Origin: Lelliottia sp. JS-SCA-14
GTDB lineage: Bacteria; Pseudomonadota; Gammaproteobacteria; Enterobacterales; Enterobacteriaceae
Assembly (NCBI RefSeq): GCF_035593345.1
Contig: NZ_CP141606.1
Span: forward strand, 1,860,001-1,924,000
Direction: 5' to 3'
DNA: 64,000 nt
The translations under genes and the position numbers were made by a program. The notes beneath the pieces were generated by a model. It searched no databases and was not told the origin of the DNA. It worked only from the letters and a program-made list of their open reading frames with translations. This document shows positions 1-7,965 of this stretch, piece after piece (the first letter of the stretch is position 1; each line of letters begins with the position of its first letter).

Positions 1-72
1 CGCGCGTATGAAATTAACAGCAAAGCAGTGTCGACGACCGACCAGATGCTGCAAAAACTGACGCAACTTTAA
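1..72 (+). CDS. flgG: FlgG, flagellar distal rod protein (3' end only)
   Basis: The window opens inside this gene. The last 23 codons read RAYEINSKAVSTTDQMLQKL and then TQL before the stop, which is the conserved C-terminal heptad-rich helix of FlgG, the distal rod protein of the flagellar basal body. The next gene is flgH, as in the enteric flgBCDEFGHIJ operon. Only the C-terminus can be judged. Confidence 0.9.
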   Translation, partial: RAYEINSKAVSTTDQMLQKLTQL

Positions 73-129
73 GGTGTAGTCCGGTACGGTTTCCGCCGTA
101 CCGGCTCCCTGTTTTCGAAGATGAAGGCA

Positions 130-828
130 ATGCAAAAAAACGCGGTTTTTCGTTATCCAATACTGACTGTCCTGGCCGTTACCCTCAGCGGGTGTGCCTT
201 GATCCCGTCAAAACCTCTGGTAGAGGGTGCGACTACCGCCCAACCCGTTCCCGGCCCGACGCCGGTGGTAAACGGCTCCATTTTCCAGTCAGCGCAGCCG
301 ATTAACTACGGTTATCAGCCGCTGTTTGAAGACCGTCGTCCGCGTAACGTGGGCGATACGCTGACCATTGCGCTGCAGGAAAACGTCAGCGCGAGCAAAA
401 GCTCCTCGGCGAACGCCAGCCGCGACGGCAAAACCGACTTCGGCTTTGATACCGTTCCGCGCTATCTGCAGGGCCTGTTTGGCAATGCGCGTGCCGATGT
501 GAACGCTTCTGGCGGCAACAGCTTTAACGGCAAAGGCGGCGCGAACGCCAGCAACACCTTCAGCGGTACGCTGACGGTGACCGTCGACCAGGTTCTGGTG
601 AACGGCAATTTACACGTGGTGGGTGAAAAACAGATCGCCATTAACCAGGGCACTGAATTCATTCGCTTCTCCGGTGTGGTTAACCCTCGCACCATCAGTG
701 GCACCAACACCGTACCGTCCACCCAGGTGGCGGATGCGCGCATTGAGTACGTCGGTAACGGCTACATCAATGAAGCGCAGAATATGGGCTGGCTGCAACG
801 CTTCTTCCTTAATTTATCGCCGATGTAA
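130..828 (+). CDS. flgH: FlgH, flagellar L-ring lipoprotein
   Basis: This is the outer-membrane L-ring protein of the flagellar basal body. It is a lipoprotein: the N-terminus has a basic start, a hydrophobic stretch and a lipobox LSGC with Cys22 as the lipidated residue. The body, from PVPGPTP through the C-terminal FFLNLSPM, is nearly collinear with E. coli FlgH, and the length of 232 residues equals that family member. I chose the ATG at 130 because it gives the family N-terminus MQKN; an in-frame ATG at 121 would add three residues. It lies between flgG and flgI in the flg operon and its product works with FlgI as the LP ring bushing. Confidence 0.96.
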   Translation: MQKNAVFRYPILTVLAVTLSGCALIPSKPLVEGATTAQPVPGPTPVVNGSIFQSAQPINYGYQPLFEDRRPRNVGDTLTIALQENVSASKSSSANASRDGKTDFGFDTVPRYLQGLFGNARADVNASGGNSFNGKGGANASNTFSGTLTVTVDQVLVNGNLHVVGEKQIAINQGTEFIRFSGVVNPRTISGTNTVPSTQVADARIEYVGNGYINEAQNMGWLQRFFLNLSPM

Positions 829-840
829 GCGAGGTGACCC

Positions 841-1938
841 ATGTTTAAATCCCTCTTCGCCATGCTGTTGATCCTGGTCGCGACCTGCGCCCAGGCCGAC
901 CGCATTCGCGATCTCACCAGTGTACAGGGCGTACGTGAAAACTCATTGATTGGCTATGGCCTCGTGGTCGGCCTGGACGGAACGGGCGACCAGACTACCC
1001 AGACGCCGTTTACCACTCAGAGTTTGAACAACATGTTGTCCCAGCTCGGGATCACCGTCCCGCAGGGCACCAACATGCAGCTGAAAAACGTGGCGGCGGT
1101 CATGATTACCGCATCCTACCCGGCGTTTGCGCGCCAGGGGCAGACCATCGACGTGGTTGTCTCCTCGATGGGTAACGCCAAAAGCCTGCGCGGCGGTACG
1201 CTGCTGATGACCCCGCTGAAAGGCGTGGACAGTCAGGTGTATGCCCTGGCGCAAGGTAACATTCTGGTCGGCGGTGCGGGTGCATCGGCGGGCGGCAGCA
1301 GCGTGCAGGTGAACCAGCTCAACGGCGGACGTATCACCAACGGTGCGATCATCGAACGTGAACTGCCGACGCAGTTTGGCGCCGGGAACACCATCAACCT
1401 GCAGCTGAACAACGAAGACTTCACCATGGCGCAGCAGATCGCTGACACCATCAACCGCAGCCGCGGTTTTGGCAGCGCCACAGCGCTGGATGCCCGTACC
1501 GTGCAGATCCGCACCTCAAGCGGCAGCAGCAATCAGGTACGTATGCTGGCGGATATCCAGAATATGGAAGTTAACGTGCCGGTCCAGGACGCGAAAGTGA
1601 TCATCAACTCGCGTACCGGATCCGTGGTCATGAACCGCGAAGTGACGCTGGACAGCTGCGCCGTTGCACAGGGTAACCTCTCAATCAGCGTCAACCGCTC
1701 GGCCAACGTCAGCCAGCCGGATACGCCATTTGGCGGCGGTCAGACGGTCGTGACACCGCAAACGCAGATCGATCTTCGCCAGAGCGGCGGCTCGCTGCAA
1801 AGCGTGCGTTCCAGCGCCAACCTGAACAACGTGGTCCGGGCGCTGAATGCGCTGGGTGCGACACCGATGGATCTGATGTCGATTCTGCAATCGATGCAAA
1901 GTGCAGGATGCCTGCGCGCGAAACTGGAAATCATCTAA
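841..1938 (+). CDS. flgI: FlgI, flagellar P-ring protein
   Basis: FlgI is the periplasmic P-ring of the basal body, anchored at the peptidoglycan. It has 365 residues, the E. coli length. A Sec signal peptide is visible, with a hydrophobic core and likely cleavage after AQA at residue 19, followed by the conserved [13 protein letters not shown] start of the mature protein. The two cysteines that form the stabilising disulfide in the family are visible in [10 protein letters not shown] and near the end in SAGCLRAK. The start follows a GAGGTGACCC ribosome-binding stretch. The stop overlaps the flgJ start by one base, implying translational coupling. Confidence 0.97.
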   Translation: MFKSLFAMLLILVATCAQADRIRDLTSVQGVRENSLIGYGLVVGLDGTGDQTTQTPFTTQSLNNMLSQLGITVPQGTNMQLKNVAAVMITASYPAFARQGQTIDVVVSSMGNAKSLRGGTLLMTPLKGVDSQVYALAQGNILVGGAGASAGGSSVQVNQLNGGRITNGAIIERELPTQFGAGNTINLQLNNEDFTMAQQIADTINRSRGFGSATALDARTVQIRTSSGSSNQVRMLADIQNMEVNVPVQDAKVIINSRTGSVVMNREVTLDSCAVAQGNLSISVNRSANVSQPDTPFGGGQTVVTPQTQIDLRQSGGSLQSVRSSANLNNVVRALNALGATPMDLMSILQSMQSAGCLRAKLEII

Positions 1939-2891
1939 TGCTGGGTGATAGCAAGCTGTTGACTAGTGCGGCCTGGGATGCCCAGTCGCTCAACGACCTG
2001 AAAGCCAAAGCAGGCACTGACCCGGCGGCCAACCTCCGCCCGGTCGCCCGCCAGGCGGAAGGGATGTTTGTACAGATGATGCTGAAAAGCATGCGTGATG
2101 CGCTGCCGAAAGACGGAATGTTCAGCAGCGATTCGACGCGGCTCTACACCAGCATGTATGACCAACAGATTGCCCAGCAGATGACCGCCGGGAAAGGGCT
2201 GGGCTTCGCCGATATGATCGTCAAACAGATGGAGCAGGCGCAGGGGATCCAGACTGAAACCCTGTCCCGGCAAGTGCCAATGAAGTTTGACCCTGAAACG
2301 GTGACCAGCTATCAGAACCAGGCCGTGACGCAGATGGTACGCAAAGCGATGCCGAAACCGTCCGGGCCGAGCGATGAACCGCTGTCTGGCGACAGCAAAG
2401 ACTTCCTCGCACAACTTTCGCTCCCGGCACGTCTGGCGAGTGAGCAGAGCGGGGTGCCTCATCACCTGATTCTGGCGCAGGCCGCGCTGGAATCCGGCTG
2501 GGGGCAACGCCAGATTCGCCGTGAAAACGGCGAGCCGAGCTTTAACATCTTCGGCGTGAAAGCGACGCCAGGATGGAAGGGGCCGACCACAGAGATCACC
2601 ACCACGGAATATGAAAACGGCGCGGCGGTGAAAACCAAAGCCAAATTCCGTGTTTACAGTTCATACCTCGAAGCCTTGTCAGATTATGTTGGGCTGTTGA
2701 GCCGCAATCCGCGCTATGCCGCGGTGACGCAGGCCGCAACGCCGGAGCAGGGCGCACAGGCGTTACAAAACGCCGGATACGCGACCGATCCGCAGTATGC
2801 CCGCAAGCTGACAGGGATGATTCAACAGCTTAAAGCGATGGGCGAGAAAGTGAGCAAGGCTTATAGCACCGATATCGAAAATCTGTTCTAA
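1938..2891 (+). CDS. flgJ: FlgJ, rod-cap protein and peptidoglycan hydrolase
   Basis: FlgJ scaffolds rod assembly through its N-terminal half and cuts peptidoglycan with its C-terminal half so that the rod can cross the wall. The protein is 317 residues. The N-terminal rod-cap region runs to about residue 150. A proline/serine linker, longer and different from that of E. coli, leads into the glucosaminidase-type domain, where ALESGWG carries the catalytic Glu185. The ATG at 1938 overlaps the flgI stop and gives the family start M-LGDSKLL; the ATG at 1908 inside flgI would add ten non-family residues. It is followed by a sigma-28 promoter for flgKL. Confidence 0.95.
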   Translation: MLGDSKLLTSAAWDAQSLNDLKAKAGTDPAANLRPVARQAEGMFVQMMLKSMRDALPKDGMFSSDSTRLYTSMYDQQIAQQMTAGKGLGFADMIVKQMEQAQGIQTETLSRQVPMKFDPETVTSYQNQAVTQMVRKAMPKPSGPSDEPLSGDSKDFLAQLSLPARLASEQSGVPHHLILAQAALESGWGQRQIRRENGEPSFNIFGVKATPGWKGPTTEITTTEYENGAAVKTKAKFRVYSSYLEALSDYVGLLSRNPRYAAVTQAATPEQGAQALQNAGYATDPQYARKLTGMIQQLKAMGEKVSKAYSTDIENLF

Positions 2892-2895
2892 GGGC

Positions 2896-2922
2896 TCAAG
2901 TTTGAGCGCGCGGTGTCGATAA
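2896..2922 (+). promoter_or_regulatory. Sigma-28 (FliA) class 3 promoter of flgKL
   Basis: TCAAGTTT, an 11-base spacer and GTCGATAA match the FliA consensus TAAAGTTT-N11-GCCGATAA closely. The site lies just after the flgJ stop and about 40 bases before flgK. In E. coli the flgKL genes have such a late promoter in addition to readthrough from flgB. Confidence 0.85.
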
Positions 2923-2964
2923 TCCTTATCAGGACTCGTGTCTGAAAGTTTACAAGGAACCTCA

Positions 2965-4608
2965 ATGTCCAGTTTGATTAACAGCGCCATGAGTGGCCTC
3001 AGTGCGGCACAGTCGGCACTGAATACCGTCAGTAACAACATTTCCAGCTATAACGTGGCCGGGTATACCCGCCAGACCACGGTGCTGGGTGCAGCGAACA
3101 GTACCCTGACCGGCGGCGGCTGGGTTGGCAATGGCGTTTATGTTTCCGGCGTGCAGCGCGAATACGATTCATTCATCACCAACCAGCTGCGTGCGGCCCA
3201 GACCCAGAGCAGCGGCCTGACCACGCGTTATCAGCAGATGTCGAAAATTGACGACGTGCTGTCTGATACCACTAACTCCCTTTCAGCCACGCTGCAGGAT
3301 TTCTTTACCAGCATGCAAACGCTGGTGAGCAACGCGGAAGATCCGGCGGCGCGCCAGACTGTGCTCGGGAAAGCCGATGGCCTGGTGAACCAGTTCAAAA
3401 CCACTGACCAGTATCTTCGCGATCAGGACCGCCAGGTGAATACCGCGGTGGCGACCAGCGTCGATCAGATCAATACCTATGCGAAGCAGATTGCGAATCT
3501 GAACGATCAGATCTCCCGTCTGACCGGCGTCGGCGCAGGCGCTTCGCCAAACAACCTGCTCGATCAGCGCGATCAGCTGGTGAGCGAACTGAACCAGATC
3601 GTCGGTGTGGAAGTCGCGGTTCAGGACGGCGGCACCTACAACGTCTCCTTCGGTAACGGTTACAACCTGGTGCAGGGCAGCAAAGCCAATCAGCTCGCGG
3701 CCGTGCCATCGAACGCGGATCCTGCGCGTACCACCGTGGCGTTTGTCGATCCCATTGCGGGCAATATCCAAATTCCTGATAAAGAGCTGACTACCGGTTC
3801 ATTGGGCGGTCTGATTTCATTCCGTAACGACGATCTGGATAAAGCGCGTAACTCCCTGAACCAACTGGCACTCGCGTTTGCGGATTCGATGAACCAGCAG
3901 CACGAAAAAGGTTTCGACGCCAACGGTGATGCAGGCGGCGCATTGTTCAGCATCGGCTCTCCGGCTGTCACCGGCAACGCGAAAAACAGTATGCCGGGCG
4001 CGAGCATGACCGCGACGGTTACCGACAGCACTAAGGTGCAGGCGACTGACTATAAGGTCGAATATAACGGCTCCAACTGGACCGTGACGCGCAGCTCTGA
4101 CAAAACCTCGTTTACCGCGACGCCAGATGGCAGCGGCAACATGACCTTCGACGGTTTAACCGTCAATGTCAGCGGCGCGGCGGCCAACAAAGACAGCTTC
4201 ACGGTGAAACCGGTCGTCGATGCGATCGTGAACATGGATCTGCTCATCAGCGACGAATCCAAACTGGCGATGGCCGGTTCGGCGACGGGCGGTGAGAGTG
4301 ATAACGTGAACGGTAAAGCGCTGGTGGCGTTGCAGAATGCCAAAGCCGTCGGCGGAAATAAAACCTTCAACGACTCCTACGCAGCGCTGGTCAGTACCGT
4401 CGGCAGCACCACGGATTCACTGAAAATCAGCGCGGCGACCAAGAGCAACGTGGTCACCCAGTTAAGCAATCAGCAGCAGTCTATCTCCGGGGTTAACCTC
4501 GACGAAGAATATGGCAACCTGCAGCGTTTCCAGCAGTATTACCTCGCGAATGCGCAGGTTCTGCAAACTGCCAGTACGCTCTTCGATGCGTTAATTAATA
4601 TTCGCTAA
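2965..4608 (+). CDS. flgK: FlgK, hook-filament junction protein 1
   Basis: FlgK (HAP1) is secreted through the flagellar type III apparatus and joins hook to filament. It has 547 residues, as in E. coli. The N-terminal MSSLINSAMSGLSAAQSALN and the C-terminal region ending TASTLFDALINIR form the heptad-repeat coiled-coil ends typical of axial proteins, with a variable central domain. The start at 2965 has AAGGAA seven bases upstream and gives the family N-terminus; an upstream in-frame GTG lies within the leader. It is cotranscribed with flgL from the sigma-28 promoter. Confidence 0.96.
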   Translation: MSSLINSAMSGLSAAQSALNTVSNNISSYNVAGYTRQTTVLGAANSTLTGGGWVGNGVYVSGVQREYDSFITNQLRAAQTQSSGLTTRYQQMSKIDDVLSDTTNSLSATLQDFFTSMQTLVSNAEDPAARQTVLGKADGLVNQFKTTDQYLRDQDRQVNTAVATSVDQINTYAKQIANLNDQISRLTGVGAGASPNNLLDQRDQLVSELNQIVGVEVAVQDGGTYNVSFGNGYNLVQGSKANQLAAVPSNADPARTTVAFVDPIAGNIQIPDKELTTGSLGGLISFRNDDLDKARNSLNQLALAFADSMNQQHEKGFDANGDAGGALFSIGSPAVTGNAKNSMPGASMTATVTDSTKVQATDYKVEYNGSNWTVTRSSDKTSFTATPDGSGNMTFDGLTVNVSGAAANKDSFTVKPVVDAIVNMDLLISDESKLAMAGSATGGESDNVNGKALVALQNAKAVGGNKTFNDSYAALVSTVGSTTDSLKISAATKSNVVTQLSNQQQSISGVNLDEEYGNLQRFQQYYLANAQVLQTASTLFDALINIR

Positions 4609-4622
4609 GGCCGAGGTCAACA

Positions 4623-5576
4623 ATGCGTATTAGCACCCAAATGATGTACCAGCAGAATATGCGTGGGATCACGGACTCCCAAAGCAAATGGCTGGGATAT
4701 GGCGAACAGATGTCGACGGGCAAGCGTGTGAACCGCCCTTCTGATGACCCGATTGCGGCTTCACAGGCGGTTGTCCTGTCGCAGGCCCAGGCTCAGAACA
4801 GCCAGTTTGCGCTGGCACGTACCTTCGCCTCGCAGAAAGTCTCGCTGGAAGATAACGTTTTAAGCCAGGTGAATACGGCTATCACCAGCGCGCAAGAAAA
4901 ACTGGTGTATGCCGGGAACGGCACGCTGAGCGACGATGACCGTCTCTCCCTGTCGACGGATTTACAGGGGATTCGCGATCAGCTGATGAACCTGGCCAAC
5001 TCCACCGATGGTAATGGACGCTACATTTTCGCGGGCTACAAAACCGAGTCTGCGCCGTTCGATTCGGCGACCGGGGCGTACTCCGGCGGCACTGAAGCGA
5101 TCTCTCAGCAGGTGGATTCCGCCCGAAACATGTCCGTCAGCCACACGGGGCAGCAGGTATTTGAAAGTATCACCAGCAACGCGCAAGAGATCCCAGGCGG
5201 CGGTTACGGTGATACCAATATGTTCAAAATTCTGGATAACGCCATCGCGGCACTGAAAGTGCCTGTCGCCAATGATCCTGCGGCGGCCGAAACTCAGGGG
5301 GCCATCGTCGCGGCTTCCGCGGTAGGTATCAAGAATACGCAGAACAACGTCCTGACCGTATTAGCTGATGTTGGTACCAAGATGAATGAACTGGATAAGC
5401 TGGATGCGCTGGGTGCCGATCGCGCCCTCGGTCAGACGAAGCAGATGAGTGACCTGGTCGATGTGGACTGGAACTCAGCGATTTCGTCTTACACCATGCA
5501 GCAGGCGGCGCTTCAGGCCTCGTACAAAGCGTTCAGTGATATGCAGGGCATGTCGCTGTTCCAGCTGAATAAATAA
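4623..5576 (+). CDS. flgL: FlgL, hook-filament junction protein 2
   Basis: FlgL (HAP3) sits between FlgK and flagellin. The 317-residue length equals E. coli FlgL, and the N-terminal MRISTQMMYQQNMRGI with the MSTGKRVNRPSDDPIAA motif is the flagellin-like N-domain. The C-terminus SDMQGMSLFQLNK is the matching C-domain helix. It begins 14 bases after flgK, preceded by GAGGTC. Its 3' UTR folds into two strong hairpins (see the FlgO entry). It is the last flagellar gene here; the following genes are on the opposite strand. Confidence 0.96.
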   Translation: MRISTQMMYQQNMRGITDSQSKWLGYGEQMSTGKRVNRPSDDPIAASQAVVLSQAQAQNSQFALARTFASQKVSLEDNVLSQVNTAITSAQEKLVYAGNGTLSDDDRLSLSTDLQGIRDQLMNLANSTDGNGRYIFAGYKTESAPFDSATGAYSGGTEAISQQVDSARNMSVSHTGQQVFESITSNAQEIPGGGYGDTNMFKILDNAIAALKVPVANDPAAAETQGAIVAASAVGIKNTQNNVLTVLADVGTKMNELDKLDALGADRALGQTKQMSDLVDVDWNSAISSYTMQQAALQASYKAFSDMQGMSLFQLNK

Positions 5577-5655
5577 TCTTTTAGCCTCTTAGAACCTATC
5601 TTGAAACTGGATAGGTTTTGTCTGCCCAACCCGATTTCAGGTTGGGCTTTTTTTT
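5577..5655 (+). ncRNA. flgO: Probable FlgO sRNA / flgL 3' UTR with intrinsic terminator
   Basis: The flgL 3' UTR holds two consecutive perfect hairpins: AACCTATC/GATAGGTT at 5593-5617 and GCCCAACC/GGTTGGGC at 5624-5647, the second followed by eight T residues. In E. coli the flgL 3' UTR is processed into the Hfq-bound sRNA FlgO, and the same position with a terminator tail suggests an ortholog. The structure is seen; processing and function are inferred. The T-run overlaps the last bases of the convergent MFS gene. Confidence 0.55.
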
Positions 5656-6868
5656 ACTGATTTTGTGCCTGGGCGTGTAACACGCGGGCGCTTTCCATCA
5701 GGCGAATCACCATCGCCACCGCGCCGCAGAGCATTGCCAGCGCCACTACACCTTGCCAGCCTGCCATGGCGTACACTTTGCTCCCTAACGCCGAGCCCAG
5801 CGCCATGCCGATAAACACTAATGTAAACAGCAGGGCATTGAGGCGGCCACGCGCCTGGGGTTCAAGGCTATAGACCAGATTCTGGTGAGCGACCAGGCTC
5901 GACTGAAGCCCGAGGTCAAACCCGACGGCGGAGAGGGCAATCAGAACGAGCTGTCCGTGAGTGCCGAGGGCGGGCATCAGGAACATTAGCGCAAACGAAA
6001 CGGTCACCAGCGCCGCGCCCAGTTGCGTCACTTTGCCCGCGCCGAGTTTATCGGCCAGCCCGCCAGCCAGCGGGGCTGCCAGCGCACCGGCGGCACCTGC
6101 AATACCAAACCCGCCCGCCACGGCGCTGCCGAGGTGATAGCGCTCGAGCAGCATCACAGCCAGCGTGGACCAGAAAGCGCTAAAAGCTATCGAGAGAAAT
6201 CCCTGCGCCAGCGCCGCACGGCGCAGAGCCGGGTAGCGACGCCACAGGTGTTCCATCGAGCGCATCAGGGCCGGATAGCTGAGCGTGGAGTGAATCGCAA
6301 AGCGCGGCAGCACCGCCCACATCACCACGCCGATCAGCGCAATGCTCGCGGCGGCCAGCTGATACATCACGCGCCAGCCGAAGGCTTCACCGACGACGCC
6401 GCTCACCGTACGTGACAGCAGAATCCCGAGCAGCAGGCCGGTCATCACCGTGCCGACGGTTTTGCCCTGTTGACCTTCCGGGGCCAGAATTGCCGCGGCC
6501 GGGACGATATCTTGCGCCATAGTGGCGGCCATGCCGATCAGCAGGCTCGCCAGCAGGAGCGAGTGCAGTTGCCCGGTCAGGCTACAGGTCAGAAGAAACA
6601 GCGCCAATGCCGCGCTTTTGATGAGAATCAACGTCCGCCGATCGTGACGGTCGCCGAGCGGAAGCAGGAACAGGATGCCGAGGGCGTAACCCGTCTGCGT
6701 CAGGGTAGGGACCAGACCCATCCCTTCGATACTCAGATGCAGATCGGCACCCATCAACGGCAGCAGGGGTTGAGCGTAGTAAATCGATGCCACGCTAAAA
6801 CCGGCGCCGATGGCGAGAATAAAAATCATCCAGCGGCGGGTGGCATGGGCGAGAGTCGTGGTGTTCAT
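5654..6868 (-). CDS. MFS transporter, DHA1-like, substrate unknown
   Basis: A 404-residue, strongly hydrophobic protein with about twelve membrane helices, typical of the drug:H+ antiporter-1 type of the major facilitator superfamily. The loop after helix 2 has the motif A form LPLGDRHDRRTLI, and a second related loop follows helix 8 (GGLADKLGAGKV). The start at 6868 has GAGGA about seven bases upstream; an ATG six codons further up at 6886 lacks one. It is not part of the E. coli flgL-rne interval. It diverges from a LysR regulator gene with a palindrome between them, so it is probably that regulator's target. The exported compound cannot be told. Confidence 0.85.
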   Translation of the reverse strand: MNTTTLAHATRRWMIFILAIGAGFSVASIYYAQPLLPLMGADLHLSIEGMGLVPTLTQTGYALGILFLLPLGDRHDRRTLILIKSAALALFLLTCSLTGQLHSLLLASLLIGMAATMAQDIVPAAAILAPEGQQGKTVGTVMTGLLLGILLSRTVSGVVGEAFGWRVMYQLAAASIALIGVVMWAVLPRFAIHSTLSYPALMRSMEHLWRRYPALRRAALAQGFLSIAFSAFWSTLAVMLLERYHLGSAVAGGFGIAGAAGALAAPLAGGLADKLGAGKVTQLGAALVTVSFALMFLMPALGTHGQLVLIALSAVGFDLGLQSSLVAHQNLVYSLEPQARGRLNALLFTLVFIGMALGSALGSKVYAMAGWQGVVALAMLCGAVAMVIRLMESARVLHAQAQNQ

Positions 6869-6948
6869 TCGGTGGTCCTCATTCATGGAGTGAGGCTATT
6901 CTTGTGCATTCGCGCTTGAGGCGGTAGCCAGCGGAGTGGTAAAACGTT

Positions 6949-6965
6949 TATACGTTAAACGTATA
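6949..6965. promoter_or_regulatory. Palindromic operator candidate between MFS and LysR genes
   Basis: TATACGTTAAACGTATA is a perfect 17-base palindrome with a T-N11-A end pattern, the form expected of a LysR-family binding site. It lies 12 bases before the regulator start and about 80 bases before the MFS start, and a partial repeat (ACGTTTA) adjoins its left edge at 6944-6950. Binding by the adjacent regulator is inferred. Confidence 0.5.
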
Positions 6966-6977
6966 GCCAGAATAAAA

Positions 6978-7910
6978 ATGAAACGAACAGAGCGTATAGA
7001 CAGGGTTGAGCTGATGCGTACTTTTGTGCGTATCGTGGAATCGGGTTCGCTTTCTGCCGCTGCGCGTCAGCTGGGCACCACGCAGGCGACCGTCAGCCGT
7101 CGCCTGCAGTCCCTGGAAACCTTACTCGGCGTGCGTCTGCTGCTGCGCACCACCCACGCCACTAAGCTAACGGACGACGGTGAGCGGTGTTATCAACACG
7201 CCAGAAAGGTGATCGACAGCTGGCTGGCGCTGGAAGATGAAGTGGGGCAGTCGGAGGATGAACCCGTCGGCACGCTCCGCGTGCGAGCGCCACATGCGTT
7301 TGGGCAGGAGCAGCTTCTCACGCCGCTGTGCCAGTTTTTGCAGCGCTACCCGCAGCTCTCCGTCGAATGGAAGCTCAATGACCGTTCGGTCGATTTTCTG
7401 AGCGATAACATCGACTGCGCGATCCGCGTGGGGGCGGAGATCGACCCGGCGACGGTCTCGGTTCTGCTGGCGGAGGTTCCGCGCTGTGTGGTCGCCACAC
7501 CGGCGCTGCTGGCGCATTATTCCGTACCCGAGAAACCAGACGACCTCAGCGCACTCCCCTGGATTGCGCTAAACACCTTCTACCAGCAACATATTGAACT
7601 CTTCGATGGGGTTTCCCCGCAGCCCGCGCGCGTGGCGATTTCGCCGCGTCTGAGCACCGACAGCCTGTACGTCACACGCAACACGGCTCTGAATGGATTA
7701 GGGGTGGCGGTGGTGTCGAGCTGGACAGTGGAGGAGGATATTCGAGCCGGGAGGCTGGTGCATCTCTTGCCCGACTGGCAGCCCGCGCCGCTTCCGGTGC
7801 ATCTGGTATACCCATGGTCACGCTATTATCCGGCGCGCTTGCGGCGTTTTCTGGAGATGATGCGCGAGGTGATGCCGCAATTGAGCGGAATGCGAAAACC
7901 TCTCCCGTAA
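6978..7910 (+). CDS. LysR-family transcriptional regulator
   Basis: A 310-residue LTTR. The N-terminal winged helix-turn-helix is clear: MRTFVRIVESGSLSAAARQL, then TTQATVSRRLQSLE near residue 35-50 and the wing LLRTTHATKLTDDGE. The rest is a periplasmic-binding-protein-like effector domain, with the PLPVHLVYP segment near the C-terminus that is common in the CrgA-like LTTRs. I prefer the ATG at 6978, which starts just before the HTH; a GTG at 6936 would run the protein through the palindromic operator. It faces away from the MFS gene, suggesting it controls that gene and itself. Ligand unknown. Confidence 0.85.
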   Translation: MKRTERIDRVELMRTFVRIVESGSLSAAARQLGTTQATVSRRLQSLETLLGVRLLLRTTHATKLTDDGERCYQHARKVIDSWLALEDEVGQSEDEPVGTLRVRAPHAFGQEQLLTPLCQFLQRYPQLSVEWKLNDRSVDFLSDNIDCAIRVGAEIDPATVSVLLAEVPRCVVATPALLAHYSVPEKPDDLSALPWIALNTFYQQHIELFDGVSPQPARVAISPRLSTDSLYVTRNTALNGLGVAVVSSWTVEEDIRAGRLVHLLPDWQPAPLPVHLVYPWSRYYPARLRRFLEMMREVMPQLSGMRKPLP

Positions 7911-7920
7911 ATCAGGGCCA

Positions 7921-7952
7921 AAAAAAAGCCGACCATCAAGGTCGGCTTTTCG
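7921..7952. terminator. Bidirectional intrinsic terminator between LysR gene and rne
   Basis: AAGCCGACC at 7926-7934, loop ATCAA, GGTCGGCTT at 7940-7948, with an A-run on the left and T-run on the right. It can end both the rightward LysR gene and the leftward rne transcript. Confidence 0.85.
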
Positions 7953-7965
7953 TTATGACTGCGAG

